The notes under the pieces were generated by a model. The model had not been told where the DNA came from and searched no databases. It worked only from the letters and a program-made list of their open reading frames with translations. Positions 1 through 9,132 of a DNA stretch of 64,000 nt are shown here, one piece after another. Position numbers and translations under genes: made by a program. The first letter of the stretch is position 1, and every line of letters begins with the position of its first letter. This DNA is from Fistularia commersonii (taxonomy: Eukaryota; Chordata; Actinopteri; Syngnathiformes; Fistulariidae): assembly GCA_037954325.1 (NCBI GenBank), contig JBBMNZ010000041.1, positions 577,501-641,500 on the forward strand, given 5' to 3'.

Positions 1-43
<43 letters not shown>

Positions 44-430
44 ACACACACAAACACACACACAAACACACACACACACACACACACCTGAACTCATCAT
101 AGCTGTGCTAATAGCATTGGCCAAAACGTATCCACAACAAAACAAACATTAGCTCATCCACTCATTCACATATGTGTGTGCCTAGAGGTACGGGAGCTCC
201 AGTCATACGTCCGGGTGATCTATGTCCGGAGAAGGCTCACATTGGCCGGTCTAAGGGGTTCTTCTGCCCCCAAGCTTCCCCGCCTCTGAGAGGAGAAAAA
301 TTACCTCCGCTCCTCCGCTTTTCAGTTCCACCGCTCCTCCTCTATGGGCCCTGGTACTCCCCCCCCCCACCTAAACAAACTCTCACACATACACACACAA
401 ACACACTCACACACACACAAAAACACACAA

Positions 431-462
<32 letters not shown>

Positions 463-866
463 ACACACCTTAACTCATCATAGCTGTGCTAATAGCATTA
501 GCCGAAACGCATCCACAACCAAACAAACGTTAGCTCATCCACTCATTCACATGTGTGTGCCCAATGGTCCGAGAGCTCCAATCATACGTCCGGGTGATCT
601 TTGTCCGGAGCATGCTCACATTAGCCAGTCTAAGGGGTTCTTCTGCCCCCAAACTTCCCCGCCTCTGAGAGGAGAAACATTACCTCCGCTCCTCCGCTTC
701 TCAGCTCCATCGCTCCTCCGCTTTGGGCCCTGGAATTCCCGAACCGCTGGACATAAGCGAATCACGGGCCGGGCTTCTGCCCTCCTCCGCTCCTCAGCTT
801 ATCGTTCGAGGCCCCGGTACTCCCTGTCCGCAACCCCCCCCCACCTACACAAATTCACACTCACAC

Positions 867-906
<40 letters not shown>

Positions 907-962
907 CTTAACTCATCATAGCTGTGCTAATAGCATTAGCCGAAACGCATCCACAACCAAAC
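1..962. repeat. Composite CA-rich satellite, block 1
   Basis: Two and a half copies of a composite unit of about 380 bp. Each unit has a (CA)n tract (about 3-87, 382-467, 861-905), then the marker gctgtgctaatagcattagc, then a segment with cattcacatgtgtgtgcc and gtccggagaaggctcac, then CTCCGCTCCTCCG-rich sequence, a C tract, and again CA. The third unit stops at 962, directly against a copia LTR. The same unit recurs throughout the window. No coding signal: open frames here are His/Thr repeats from CA. Confidence 0.85.
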
Positions 963-1319
963 TGTTGCGTTTAAGTTCGCAGCTTCTTCGTTTTCCATGT
1001 TTCGGAAGGAATTCACAAGTTTGCCTTGTTTGAATCGTCTTTTATTTTCTTCTTCACAGCTCCGGGAATCAACATCGGTTAGCCATGGGACATGTACAGT
1101 ACAGAGTGAGGGAAAAATTCCCGCCAGCACCGCTATACCAAAAAAAAGAACACTGACGTAGAAGTTAACGTCAAGTTAGCTGAACAGTCGCGAAAAACTA
1201 AAACAAGTCCCAAACCTTGTCATAAAGTGCCATGCATTTCCTGAGAGTAGATACAAATACAACATATGTATACTAGAATGTAAACTCAAATAAAACTAAT
1301 GAGATCACCTATCTCAACA
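963..1319 (-). repeat. 3' LTR of copia A
   Basis: 357 bp, beginning tgttgcg and ending ctcaaca on the plus strand, so TGTTG/CAACA termini in element orientation. It lies next to the purine tract and is therefore the 3' LTR. It carries the TTA variant (not TGA) at the codon discussed for the gag-pol start, as does its partner at 5448-5803. Confidence 0.93.
1041..1046 (-). terminator. Polyadenylation signal AATAAA in copia A 3' LTR
   Basis: AATAAA on the minus strand, about 80 bases before the end of the 3' LTR in element orientation. It is conserved in the other LTRs (for example 5526-5531 minus, 13072-13077 plus, 34738-34743 plus). Its placement in the U5-proximal part of the LTR suggests the R/U5 border lies just after it; that is inference. 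Confidence 0.55.
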
Positions 1320-1328
1320 CCCCCTCTT
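1320..1328 (-). other. Polypurine tract of copia A
   Basis: AAGAGGGGG in element orientation, immediately before the TGTTG of the 3' LTR. This is the expected plus-strand DNA primer. Same tract at 20606-20614, 25094-25102, 12791-12799 and 34457-34465. Confidence 0.85.
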
Positions 1329-1469
1329 GATCTCAACATCCAAAAAAAAACTTTGGACATTTTAATTTCCAAAGAACCACTTTTTGAATTTTTCTATTTT
1401 TACCTTTGTCATGAGTTTTGTCGAGATGTCTGCCAACATGTCCTCTGATGGACAATAGATAAGATTTAT

Positions 1470-4400
1470 TTAACCCTCACTGAGTGCTTCACGAATGAAA
1501 TGATATTTTACATCAATGTGTTTTGACCTTTGTCTGTTTACAGGATTCTTACTCAGTGCGATGGCCCCCTGATTGTCTCCGTAGATTGTTGTGCAACTGT
1601 ACATTTTGTTGTCCATACCGTTTAACAGTTGAGACAGGTACATGTTTTCTTGTGCGGTGGTGGCTCGGCCGATGTATTCAGCCTCACATGTTGACAGGGC
1701 CACTGTGGGCTGTTTCCTTGACTTCCATGCAATGGCTGGGCCTTGTTTTGTTAAACTGAAACAGTAGCCTGTAGTGCTACGTCTGTCTTCTACAGATGAT
1801 GCCCAGTCTGAATCACTGTAAGCTATCAGGTTCAAATCCTCCTTATTTGTCTTGAAACTTAGTTCATAATCAGCTGTCCCCTTCAAATACCTCAGAACAT
1901 GTTTTGCAGCTACTAAGTTTTCTACTTTTGGCATTGCCAGATTCTGTGATAGTTTGCTCACTATCCAGCTGATATCAGGTCTGGTGCAAGTCATGGCATA
2001 AATAAGACTGCCTACAATCTCACGATATTCTTTGGGGTCGACAGGTTCACTTTGCTCATTTTCATCAGCTACAGGGATGCCCTCTAATTTTTGCTCACTT
2101 GGAGTAGATCTTGCTTTACATTCTGACATTCCAAATCTCTCTAGCATTTTTAGGATGTACTTTGTCTGGTTCATTTTGATTTCATCCCCCTTTTGTTCAA
2201 ATTGTATGCCCAAAAAATATGATAGTTTCCCCAGGTCTTTCATGTTGAACTTGAATTTCATGTTCTGTTTAAATGTGCTGAATGCATCATTGCTGCTTGC
2301 GGCAATAATTAAATCATCTACCCAAATTATTACAATGATTGTGTCACCATTTTCCGTCTGTTTTCTGTACACACAGTGGTCAGAGAGATTTCTCACAAAG
2401 TTGTCCTGTTCTAAATGGTCATTAAGGAGTTCATACCAGTTTCTTCCTGATTGTTTCAGGCCATAAAGAGATTTCTTTAATCTATACACTAGTTTCTCTC
2501 CTGTTTCTGACATCATTTCAAACCCTTCTGGTTGTTCCAAGAAAATCTCCTCATGTATAGGAGCATGTAAATATGCCGTCTTAACATCCATTTGATGGAC
2601 AATGAGGTTATTTTGTACAGCTATCTGCATTAGTGCCCGCACTGATGTAATGTTAGCTGTCGGTGCAAAAGTTTCATAGTAGTCTATGCCTTCTGTTTGA
2701 TTGTAACCCTTAGCTACATATCTCGCCTTAAATATTTGTCCTCCTTCAGCATTTTCTTTAAGGGCAAATACCCATTTTCCTCCAATTACTTTTCTCCCTT
2801 CAGGTAAAGTTGTCAGTTCAAATGTGTCATTCTGTTTAAGCGAGTCAATCTCTTCCCTCATGGCACAATTCCACCCGGGTGCCAGTGGTGACTTCAGTGC
2901 TTCACTATAATTCTGTGGGACTCCGCACACAGTCCTGTAACAGTAATCAATAGTTGTATGATTTTTATCATTGTTAATATAGTCTGTCTGATACTCCTCT
3001 AAATACCTTGGAACGACCCTTTTTCGTCTAGGATAGCGACTGGTTTGATTATATCTGGGTTTTATGTCTGACCTCGTCTCTTTTTCATTTTGGACATTTT
3101 CTGCTGTTTCTTCGTCATGTGACACATCTGCGTTAGTACTCTCATCCTCATTTTGTATATGGTTGTCTGTTTTATTTTCACTTTGTGACACATCTATACT
3201 GGTTTCATCTGTAGATTCTGTGTCTTCATATCCCTGGATTTCTGTCTCATAATCATCAGTTTGTGTTTGTTGTTCAATTCTTCCCTTTTTGATCAATTTC
3301 ACCAGTCTCTGTTTTGACACTTTTTCTGTAAGTGGATTATAGACCAGGTATGAAGGGCTTTTCTTACTGTATCCCACAAATATTCCTCTTTCACATCTGG
3401 GATCCAATTTCTTAGTGTCATGTTTGTATGCATAACACTCAGTTCCGAATATCCACATTTTTGAAAGATTTGGCTTTCTCCCTGTTAACATGAAGTATGG
3501 GGTATTTTTGTGTCTGTCATTGTAACATCTATTTCGAATATGGGCAGCGGTCTGGACAGCATAAGGCCACAAAACCTTTGGTAATCCTTTTTCTATTAGC
3601 ATACACCTTGCCATTTCAAAAAGGGTCCTCCATTGTCTTTCTGCTGTCCCATTTTGATGGGGAGAGTATGGGGATGATGTTTCATGTCTTATGCCTTTCT
3701 CCCTTAGAAGAGATTGAAAAGCATTTCCTGTGTATTCAGTCCTGTTGTCTGACCTGATACATTTGACACGACCATACGCTGCGCTGTCAGCAAGGAACTT
3801 CTCTGTTGCTAATGTAGCTTCACTCTTGTATTTGAGAAAATATACAAATACTGCCCCTGAATAATCATCTGTGAATGAAATGACATACTTATGCCCTTCT
3901 TGACCAGCTGGTTCAATCGGGCCTGATAAGTCAGTGTGTACCATTTTTAGGGGTGCATCAGCTTTTGCATCAGCTTGCCTGTTTCTGCTATTTGTGAATT
4001 TTCCCTCCGTGCATACGTTACAGTCTACGTTACAGTCTACCTTGGTCTGACCTGTAATCTTCATACCCTCTACTAAGTTTGGTAATTTTAATACATCTTT
4101 TACATTGCAGTGTCCCATAATCTCATGCCATGTTTTGACATCACAAGTTAAGTTTACTCTATCTCTGGACATCATGTCATTTACTGTATCATCATAAAGT
4201 TGTTGATAATTTACCGTTCTTATGTAGTAGAGTCTGTCACATTCCTCAATGCTGAAAATTTTTCCTTCTTTGGTTATGAGTCTGTTCTCTCCTTCTTTGA
4301 ATATCACGCTGGCTCCATCAGCTGTGGCTGCCTTCACCGATATGAAGTCCTGAGGATATGATGGGATGAATAAGGCTCCCCTTAAGGTTACCAGGACAGG

Positions 4401-5483
4401 TTTTCCTTCAATGTCCTGGAGTAACACTTCTGCATCACCTCTTTTTAGTGCCACTTTGTTTCTTCTGGTCCCGTCTGCTAGCTCCATGTAATGTTTGTTT
4501 GGGTTGAAAAACTCATCAAATCTTATGAATTTGTCTTCTTGTGTTATGATGTGTGATGTAGCGCCACAGTCTACCATCAGTCCATTTTTTCTGATATTTT
4601 CCGGAGGGACTTTTTGACTGACCTTGAATACAAAAGTTTGCTCATCTTCCTTATCTTTGTCTTGGATGTCTGTGTTTTGTTTGACCGAGTCTTCTTTGGG
4701 CTTGGATTTTCTTCTGCATGTCTCATCGGTGTGGGTTGTGCTTCTGTGATAGCTGCACCATTTTGGCCCTGATTTTTGGTGACAAGCTTTTGCCATATGG
4801 CCACGGTTTCCACATCCATAGCAGATCACCGTTGACATGTCCACTTTCATTACATTGTCTGATTTGGTTTTGCTGTCAAACTTTTCAGTCTCTTCATAAC
4901 TTCTTAGTTTACTCTTGAACTGAATAAACGTCATTTCTTCACTGCTCTGAGTTACGTGAATGACGAAGGGCTTGTACGGTTCTGGAAGCCCTTTCATAAC
5001 CATAGCGATCATCAGCTCATCACTTATCACCTGTTTTGTGTTTCTCAGAGCGGTGACTGCCTTTTCTGCTCTGATCATGTAATCTGTTATTGTTTCGTCG
5101 GGTTCCTTCTTGAGTGAGCATAGTTCGCTGTACAGGGAAATAATTCTGGGCTTACCCTGGCTGGCGTAATGATCCCGTAATATTTTCAAAGCTTTTCGAC
5201 CGTCATCTGCGGCTTCCCTCATTACCAATGATAGACTTTTATCATCGAGGAACTGGATAAGCTCAGCGTAGCATTCTGCATTTTTATCTGGGTCGGGCTC
5301 AACAGTTGAAAGTATTGTCTCTTTCAAACCTTCGAGTCGCATGTGTCCCAGAAACTTTACTTCCCAAAGCTCGTAGTAGTTTTCGTCTCCATCGAAAACC
5401 AAACGTTGCCATCTTCCTCCTTTTGTTCGTTGCCTGGGCCCATAACCTGTTGCGTTTAAGTTTGCAGCTTCTTCGTTTTCCAT
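1470..5483 (-). CDS. Copia A gag-pol polyprotein, C-terminus cut short by a stop
   Basis: A single frame open from 5615; the likely start is the ATG at 5481-5483 inside the 5' LTR, from which translation runs through the primer site into gag. Numbering from 5615: Gag core from about 73; CCHC zinc knuckle 265-278 (CYGCGNRGHMAKAC); protease DCGATSH at 349; integrase HHCC zinc site 497/502/532/535; integrase D562, D623, E659 with 35 residues between the last two; acidic linker about 780-860; reverse transcriptase with MDVKTAY (D1010) and WVDDLIIA (1100-1101); RNase H D1270, E1311/E1313, D1347. Oddities: the residue after the second integrase Asp-Asn is Arg625, where copy B has Gly; protease has Cys where Ser or Thr is usual; TAA at 1470-1472 removes 36 residues present in B, including the end of RNase H. 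Probably inactive. Confidence 0.93.
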   Translation of the reverse strand: MENEEAANLNATGYGPRQRTKGGRWQRLVFDGDENYYELWEVKFLGHMRLEGLKETILSTVEPDPDKNAECYAELIQFLDDKSLSLVMREAADDGRKALKILRDHYASQGKPRIISLYSELCSLKKEPDETITDYMIRAEKAVTALRNTKQVISDELMIAMVMKGLPEPYKPFVIHVTQSSEEMTFIQFKSKLRSYEETEKFDSKTKSDNVMKVDMSTVICYGCGNRGHMAKACHQKSGPKWCSYHRSTTHTDETCRRKSKPKEDSVKQNTDIQDKDKEDEQTFVFKVSQKVPPENIRKNGLMVDCGATSHIITQEDKFIRFDEFFNPNKHYMELADGTRRNKVALKRGDAEVLLQDIEGKPVLVTLRGALFIPSYPQDFISVKAATADGASVIFKEGENRLITKEGKIFSIEECDRLYYIRTVNYQQLYDDTVNDMMSRDRVNLTCDVKTWHEIMGHCNVKDVLKLPNLVEGMKITGQTKVDCNVDCNVCTEGKFTNSRNRQADAKADAPLKMVHTDLSGPIEPAGQEGHKYVISFTDDYSGAVFVYFLKYKSEATLATEKFLADSAAYGRVKCIRSDNRTEYTGNAFQSLLREKGIRHETSSPYSPHQNGTAERQWRTLFEMARCMLIEKGLPKVLWPYAVQTAAHIRNRCYNDRHKNTPYFMLTGRKPNLSKMWIFGTECYAYKHDTKKLDPRCERGIFVGYSKKSPSYLVYNPLTEKVSKQRLVKLIKKGRIEQQTQTDDYETEIQGYEDTESTDETSIDVSQSENKTDNHIQNEDESTNADVSHDEETAENVQNEKETRSDIKPRYNQTSRYPRRKRVVPRYLEEYQTDYINNDKNHTTIDYCYRTVCGVPQNYSEALKSPLAPGWNCAMREEIDSLKQNDTFELTTLPEGRKVIGGKWVFALKENAEGGQIFKARYVAKGYNQTEGIDYYETFAPTANITSVRALMQIAVQNNLIVHQMDVKTAYLHAPIHEEIFLEQPEGFEMMSETGEKLVYRLKKSLYGLKQSGRNWYELLNDHLEQDNFVRNLSDHCVYRKQTENGDTIIVIIWVDDLIIAASSNDAFSTFKQNMKFKFNMKDLGKLSYFLGIQFEQKGDEIKMNQTKYILKMLERFGMSECKARSTPSEQKLEGIPVADENEQSEPVDPKEYREIVGSLIYAMTCTRPDISWIVSKLSQNLAMPKVENLVAAKHVLRYLKGTADYELSFKTNKEDLNLIAYSDSDWASSVEDRRSTTGYCFSLTKQGPAIAWKSRKQPTVALSTCEAEYIGRATTAQENMYLSQLLNGMDNKMYSCTTIYGDNQGAIALSKNPVNRQRSKHIDVKYHFIREALSEG
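5434..5447 (-). other. Primer binding site, internal initiator tRNA-Met
   Basis: GGTTATGGGCCCAG in element orientation starts directly after the 5' LTR. It is complementary to CTGGGCCCATAACC, an internal anticodon stem-loop stretch of initiator tRNA-Met, the primer type known for Drosophila copia (half-tRNA). Same site at 20236-20249 and 24724-24737. Confidence 0.85.
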
Positions 5484-5803
5484 GTTTCGGAAGGAATTCA
5501 CAAGTTTGCCTTGTTTGAATCGTCTTTTATTTTCTTCTTCACAGCTCCGGGAATCAACATCGGTTAGCCATGGGACATGTACAGTACAGAGTGAGGGAAA
5601 AATTCCCGCCAGCACCGCTATACCAAAAAAAGAACACTGACGTAGAAGTTAACGTCAAGTTAGCTGAACAGTCGCGAAAAACTAAAACAAGTCCCAAACC
5701 TTGTCATAAAGTGCCATACATTTCCTGAGAGTAGATACAAATAAAACATATGTATACTAGAATGTAAACTCAAATAAAACTAATGAGATCACCTATCTCA
5801 ACA
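5448..5803 (-). repeat. 5' LTR of copia A
   Basis: 356 bp. It should carry the promoter, and contains the ATG (5481-5483) from which the gag-pol frame is open. At three variable positions (cataca, ataaaac, a seven-A tract followed by G) it matches the plus-strand LTR at 12800-13155 rather than its own partner at 963-1319. Confidence 0.93.
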
Positions 5804-5935
5804 GTCCTTATGTCCTTTGCTTCCTCATGCCTGGTTGTTTCATTGACATTCAGTTCTACCTTGCCATGTTTATTTGTACATTTGTATATTTGTGTGTACT
5901 ATTTATGTTCAATTAAAAAAAAAAAAAAAAAAAAA
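5804..5935 (+). mobile_element. L1 3' end with poly(A) tail
   Basis: About 110 bases of L1 3' untranslated sequence ending in ttcaatt followed by 21 A (5915-5935). The same sequence, inverted, forms the ends of the L1 copies at 14939, 16851, 36633, 50746 and 59604. Its first five bases, gtcct, are the apparent copia target duplication. Confidence 0.8.
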
Positions 5936-6280
5936 GAATGAGAGGCTGAGAAAATCTCCATGTCTCTCTCTCTCCCCCCCTTAATGCCCCCCCCCCCCTC
6001 TTCCTCACGGCGGCCGACGCAATGTGATTCTCGCCGTTGTTGTGGAAGTAGGGTAAAGGATTCCCCGCGTCGGTGCGAGCGATGCGTTTCAAGGCGTATT
6101 GCATGTGTGTATGGAGGGGGGGGTCTACAGGATACCGCAGGCCGGCAATGGTGCACCTTCTGCGGACATCGATCACCGAAACGTCGGCGTGGAGCTCCCG
6201 GAGCAGCCGGCTTGTACATGTGAATGAATGGAGGAGCTAATGTGTGTGTGGTGGTGGTGGTGGGGGGGGGGCGTTTCGGC
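5936..6280 (-). repeat. Satellite-related core repeat, diverged and inverted
   Basis: Read on the minus strand this has gccgaaacgcccc, then cattcacatgtaca, a tccgggagctcc-like stretch, and a gatcgatgtc...aggtgcacc stretch, which align with the composite satellite core (cattcacatgtgtgtgcc ... gtccggagaaggctcac). It ends in a CTCTCTCT/CCCCCC stretch. Inverted full-length partner at 16500-16850. No coding signal. Confidence 0.6.
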
Positions 6281-6525
6281 TTGACGGGAAAGAAACCAAA
6301 TGTGTCACAAATGCAAAAGTTTGGTGCTGTGTGCTATGCATACAAGCACAACAAAAAGAAACTTGACTCAAGAGGTGAGAAGGGAGTTTTCATTGGATAT
6401 GACAAAAATAGTCCAGCTTATTTTGTATATTATCCAAATAGTGAAAGAGTACTAAAACAGACTGCTAAAATTTGTGTCGAACCCATCTCCAGAGCAACAA
6501 ACCCAGACAGAGATGAGCTCAGACC

Positions 6526-6582
<57 letters not shown>

Positions 6583-7470
6583 ATGATCAGTTAGACATTT
6601 AAAGAGGCAAGGAGTTCACTTAATGCTGACAAGTGGATGAAATCTATGGACGAAGAGATGGAGTCATTGAGAGAGAACAACACTTTTACCCTAACACAGC
6701 TACCCCAAGGCAAGTGTGCAGTGGGGGTGGGGGTGGGGGGTGGGGGGCGTAAGCGCTAAAAAGAAATGAAGATGGCACAAACAAATATAAAGCTTGGTAT
6801 GTTGCTAAGGGCTACAGTCAAAAGTATGGCACGGATTTCGAGGAAACATTTTCTCCAACAGCAAATATGACAAGTGTGAGGGTGTTTATGCAGAAATCAG
6901 TTCCGGAAAATTTGTTCTTACACCAAATGGATGTAAAGACAGCCTATCTTCATGCACCCATAGATTGTGAGCTCTGTGTAGAACAACCAGAAGGGTATGA
7001 AGTGACAAATACAAAACAGAAGCTGGTGTGTAAACTTAAAAAGTCACTATACGTCCCTGAACAGGTCGGTCGTCATTGGGATCTGATGCTCCATTCTTAC
7101 TTGATTGACAATGACTTTATTCAGAATGAAGCAGATCATTGTGTTTATGTCAAAGAAAACCAAAATGACAAGGTCATCATCATAATATGGGTAGATGATT
7201 TAATCATAGCTGCGAGTGATGAGGAAGTAATGAAAGAGGTGAAAATCATGCTTACAGCTAGATTTAAAATGAAGGACATGGGCAAAGTGATCAAAATCAA
7301 TACCCAGAAAATATGTCAGTCAGAAGAGTGTGTTAAGATGTCACAAAGAAAATATGTGGAAAGGTAGCCCTACAGTATTTTCCAACACAAGAGATGCCGG
7401 CACATGTTATGACAAAGCCTGCATCACAGTTTAAGTTGTTGAATTTTTCAAAGTTGTTGTTTGGGTCATG
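6281..7470 (+). pseudogene. Copia family 2 pol remnant, copy a
   Basis: A second copia family. Frame pieces: integrase C-terminal region (LTGKKPN, about 6281-6532), a frame shift into an acidic linker with a GAT tract, the start of the reverse transcriptase (KEARSSLNADKW), a G tract that breaks the frame near 6720-6750, then RT with MDVKTAY and IIWVDDLIIAAS to a TAG after KYVER (7367). Directly after, in another frame, comes the polyprotein end (MPAHVMTKP...LLFGS, TGA 7468-7470). Thus most of RNase H is missing. All five copies in the window share this deletion. Not functional as it stands. Confidence 0.82.
6528..6581 (+). repeat. (GAT)n microsatellite encoding poly-Asp
   Basis: About 18 GAT units. 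In the frame reading EQQTQTEMSSDQ it encodes a run of Asp at the place where copia A has its acidic spacer (about 780-860), so the tract probably expanded from coding sequence. Confidence 0.85.
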
Positions 7471-7514
7471 AGTATTTTATTTTGATGTAAATGGGCAAAG
7501 ACACCAATAATATG

Positions 7515-7580
7515 AGAGCAAGTGGGGGCGTTGTTAACTGAGAAATATGCTCTCAATTATTTTCCGTTTTATTTCCAAGG
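7515..7580 (+). other. Copia family 2 purine tract and truncated 3' LTR start
   Basis: gagagcaagtgggggcg is followed by TGTTAACTGAGAAATATGC. This mirrors the family 1 arrangement (aagaggggg then TGTTGAG), so 7532 is taken as the LTR start. The LTR breaks off after about 50 bases. Equivalent starts: 9192, 26981, 29198, 30858. Confidence 0.6.
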
Positions 7581-8093
7581 GCCAGTCTCAACTTCCCAGT
7601 CAACAGGACCCCGCAGACCGGCCAAGGTGCACCTTCTTCGGACACGGATCCCTGTGACGTCGGCGTGAAGCTCCGGGAGCACCAGACATGCACATATGAA
7701 TAAGCGGAGGAGTCGATTCCATAAGTCCTCCACTCACGGCCTCGGTGTCACTGAATCGAGCAATCTGGTTTTTTAATGTTTAAAAATCTGCTTAACATTG
7801 AGGTCGAAAACACAGCGGTATCGTTAAAATACAGTAACAGGGTGATAACATCCATGTAAGAAGTGGAGGGGGATTTATTGCACTCACGGCCCCACTCGTT
7901 TATTCCTCTCATACACAGCGGCCAGATCACCTGCTGGAGCTCCAAGCGCTGTGCACAGTCGGATGCCGCCATCTAGCGGACATAAAATGTAAGGAAGCGG
8001 AGGGAGAAAGCCATCCGGTGTTCCCCGAGTAGCGGCGACGAACGAGTTTAGAGCCGTGGAGAAGGTTTGCTTCCCCCCCACCCTCTCTTTCTA

Positions 8094-8094
<1 letters not shown>
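7581..8094. repeat. Core repeat plus 0.35-kb companion repeat, unit 1
   Basis: 7583-7725 is another inverted, diverged form of the satellite core (accggccaaggtgcacc, gtgacgtcggcg, agctccgggagcacc). 7726-8094 is a unique-looking stretch without coding signal, with a CTCF-like motif. It is repeated at 9240-9728, 27031-27541, 29246-29758 and 30905-31394. A diverged piece of it also occurs near 14610-14735. Confidence 0.65.
7965..7979 (-). promoter_or_regulatory. CTCF-like motif, copy 1
   Basis: gccgccatctagcgg; the minus strand, CCGCTAGATGGCGG, matches 13 of 14 positions of the vertebrate CTCF core CCASYAGRKGGCRS. Sequence match only; occupancy is unknown. Confidence 0.4.
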
Positions 8095-8124
<30 letters not shown>

Positions 8125-8159
8125 CTTCTTCTTCTTCTTCTTCTTCTTCTTCTTCTTCT
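8095..8159. repeat. (CTT)n microsatellite
   Basis: About 21 CTT units; on the minus strand a GAA tract, the typical 3' tail of the RTE LINE in this window. It directly adjoins a LINE stub. Confidence 0.9.
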
Positions 8160-8222
8160 ACAGTTTCTAGTCCATACATCATCGCTGGTCTCACCACTGT
8201 CTTGTACACCTTTGTACACCTT
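8160..8222 (-). mobile_element. RTE LINE stub
   Basis: About 60 bases encoding KVYKTVVRPAMMYGLETV on the minus strand, the same segment as in the LINE at 9758-11800. The rest of the 3' end, present at 27621-28056, is missing, so the GAA tail is joined directly to the stub by deletion. Confidence 0.75.
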
Positions 8223-9132
8223 GGAAATGGGCAGCCCCGTATCTGACCGTGTGACACAGCCAAGCAGTGCAGACAATGTGAGACGATCAACTAGAACCAA
8301 AAAGAAGCCCAGTTACTTTAATGGTTATGTGACTAGTGCTATTGACGATGACCAAGTGTTCACTAACATTGACTACTGTTATAGACTGGCGTGTGGTGTC
8401 CCACAGACATTTAAAGAGGCAAGGAGTTCCCTCAATGCTGACAAGTGGATGAAATCTATGGACGACGAGATGGAGTCATTGAGAGAGAACAACACTTTGA
8501 CCCTAACACAGCTACCCCAAGGCAAGTGTGCAGTGGGGGTGGGGGGGTGGGTGTATGCGCTAAAAAGAAATGAAGTTGGCACAAACAAATATAAAGCTCG
8601 TTATTTTGCTAAGGGCTACAGTCAAAAGTATGGCATGGATTTTGAGGAAACATTTTCTCCAACAGCAAATATGACAAGTGTGAGGGTGTTCATGCAGAAA
8701 TCAGTTCAGGAAAATTTGGCAGGTCGTCATTGGAATCTGATGCTCCATTCTTACTTGATTGACAACAACTTTATTCAGAATGAAGCAGATCATTGTGTCT
8801 ATGTCAAAGAAAACCAAAATGACAAAGTCATCATCATAATATGGGTAGATGATTTAATCATAGCTGCGAGTGATGAGGAAGTAATGAAAGAGGTGAAAAT
8901 CATGCTTACAGCTAGATTTAAAATGAAGGACTTGGGCAAAGTGATCAAAATCAATACCCAGAAAATATGTCAGTCAGAAGAGTGTGTTAAGATGTCACAA
9001 AGAAAATATGTGGAAAGGTAGCCCTACAGTATTGTGCAACACAAGAGATGCCGGCAGATGTTATGACAAAGCCTGCATCGCAGTTTAAGTTGTTGAATTT
9101 TTCAAATTTTTGTTTGTCGTTTGGGTCATGAG
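8223..9132 (+). pseudogene. Copia family 2 pol remnant, copy b, RT motif A deleted
   Basis: ATG at 8227. The frame reads acidic-linker end (STRTKKKPSYFNGYV), NIDYCYRLACGVPQ, KWMKSMDDEMESL, then through the G tract in frame (GVGGWVYALKRNE). After SVQENL it jumps to GRHW, losing about 50 residues including the catalytic MDVKTAY present in copy a. It keeps IIWVDDLIIAAS and ends at TAG after KYVER (9021), followed out of frame by the C-terminal MPADVMTKP. RT cannot be active. Same deletion in copy e (29893-30797). Confidence 0.82.

Larger units (their letters stand above)
963..5803 (-). mobile_element. Ty1/copia retrotransposon A, complete with two LTRs
   Basis: Seen: two near-identical terminal repeats (963-1319 and 5448-5803), each TGTTG...CAACA, enclosing a purine tract, one long gag-pol frame and a tRNA primer site, all on the minus strand. 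Integrase lies before reverse transcriptase, which defines the copia (Pseudoviridae) order and excludes gypsy or retroviral type. The LTRs differ by about three substitutions and one A-tract indel, so the copy is young or recently converted. The 5 bases at its outer edges do not match (caaac at 958-962, gtcct at 5804-5808), so this is not a simple insertion. The right-hand gtcct pairs instead with aggac at 13156, pointing to a rearrangement. Family resembles copia elements described from fish and other aquatic animals (GalEa-like); that assignment is inference. Confidence 0.93.

Noticed and set aside
963..5803. Endogenous retrovirus.
   Set aside because: Integrase precedes reverse transcriptase, there is no envelope frame, and the primer site is copia type.
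5936..6280. tRNA-derived SINE with polymerase III boxes.
   Set aside because: A ggtccgggagctcc string loosely resembles a B box, but no A box at the right distance and no tRNA fold could be seen.
7581..8081. Small minus-strand frames MAASDCAQRLELQQ and MGGKQTFSTALNSF as genes.
   Set aside because: They lie in repeat sequence present five times, have no recognisable domain, and are short; nothing beyond an open frame supports them.
8048..8300. Poly-Glu, poly-Arg and poly-Ser frames.
   Set aside because: Translation of the (CTT)n/(GAA)n tail of a LINE.
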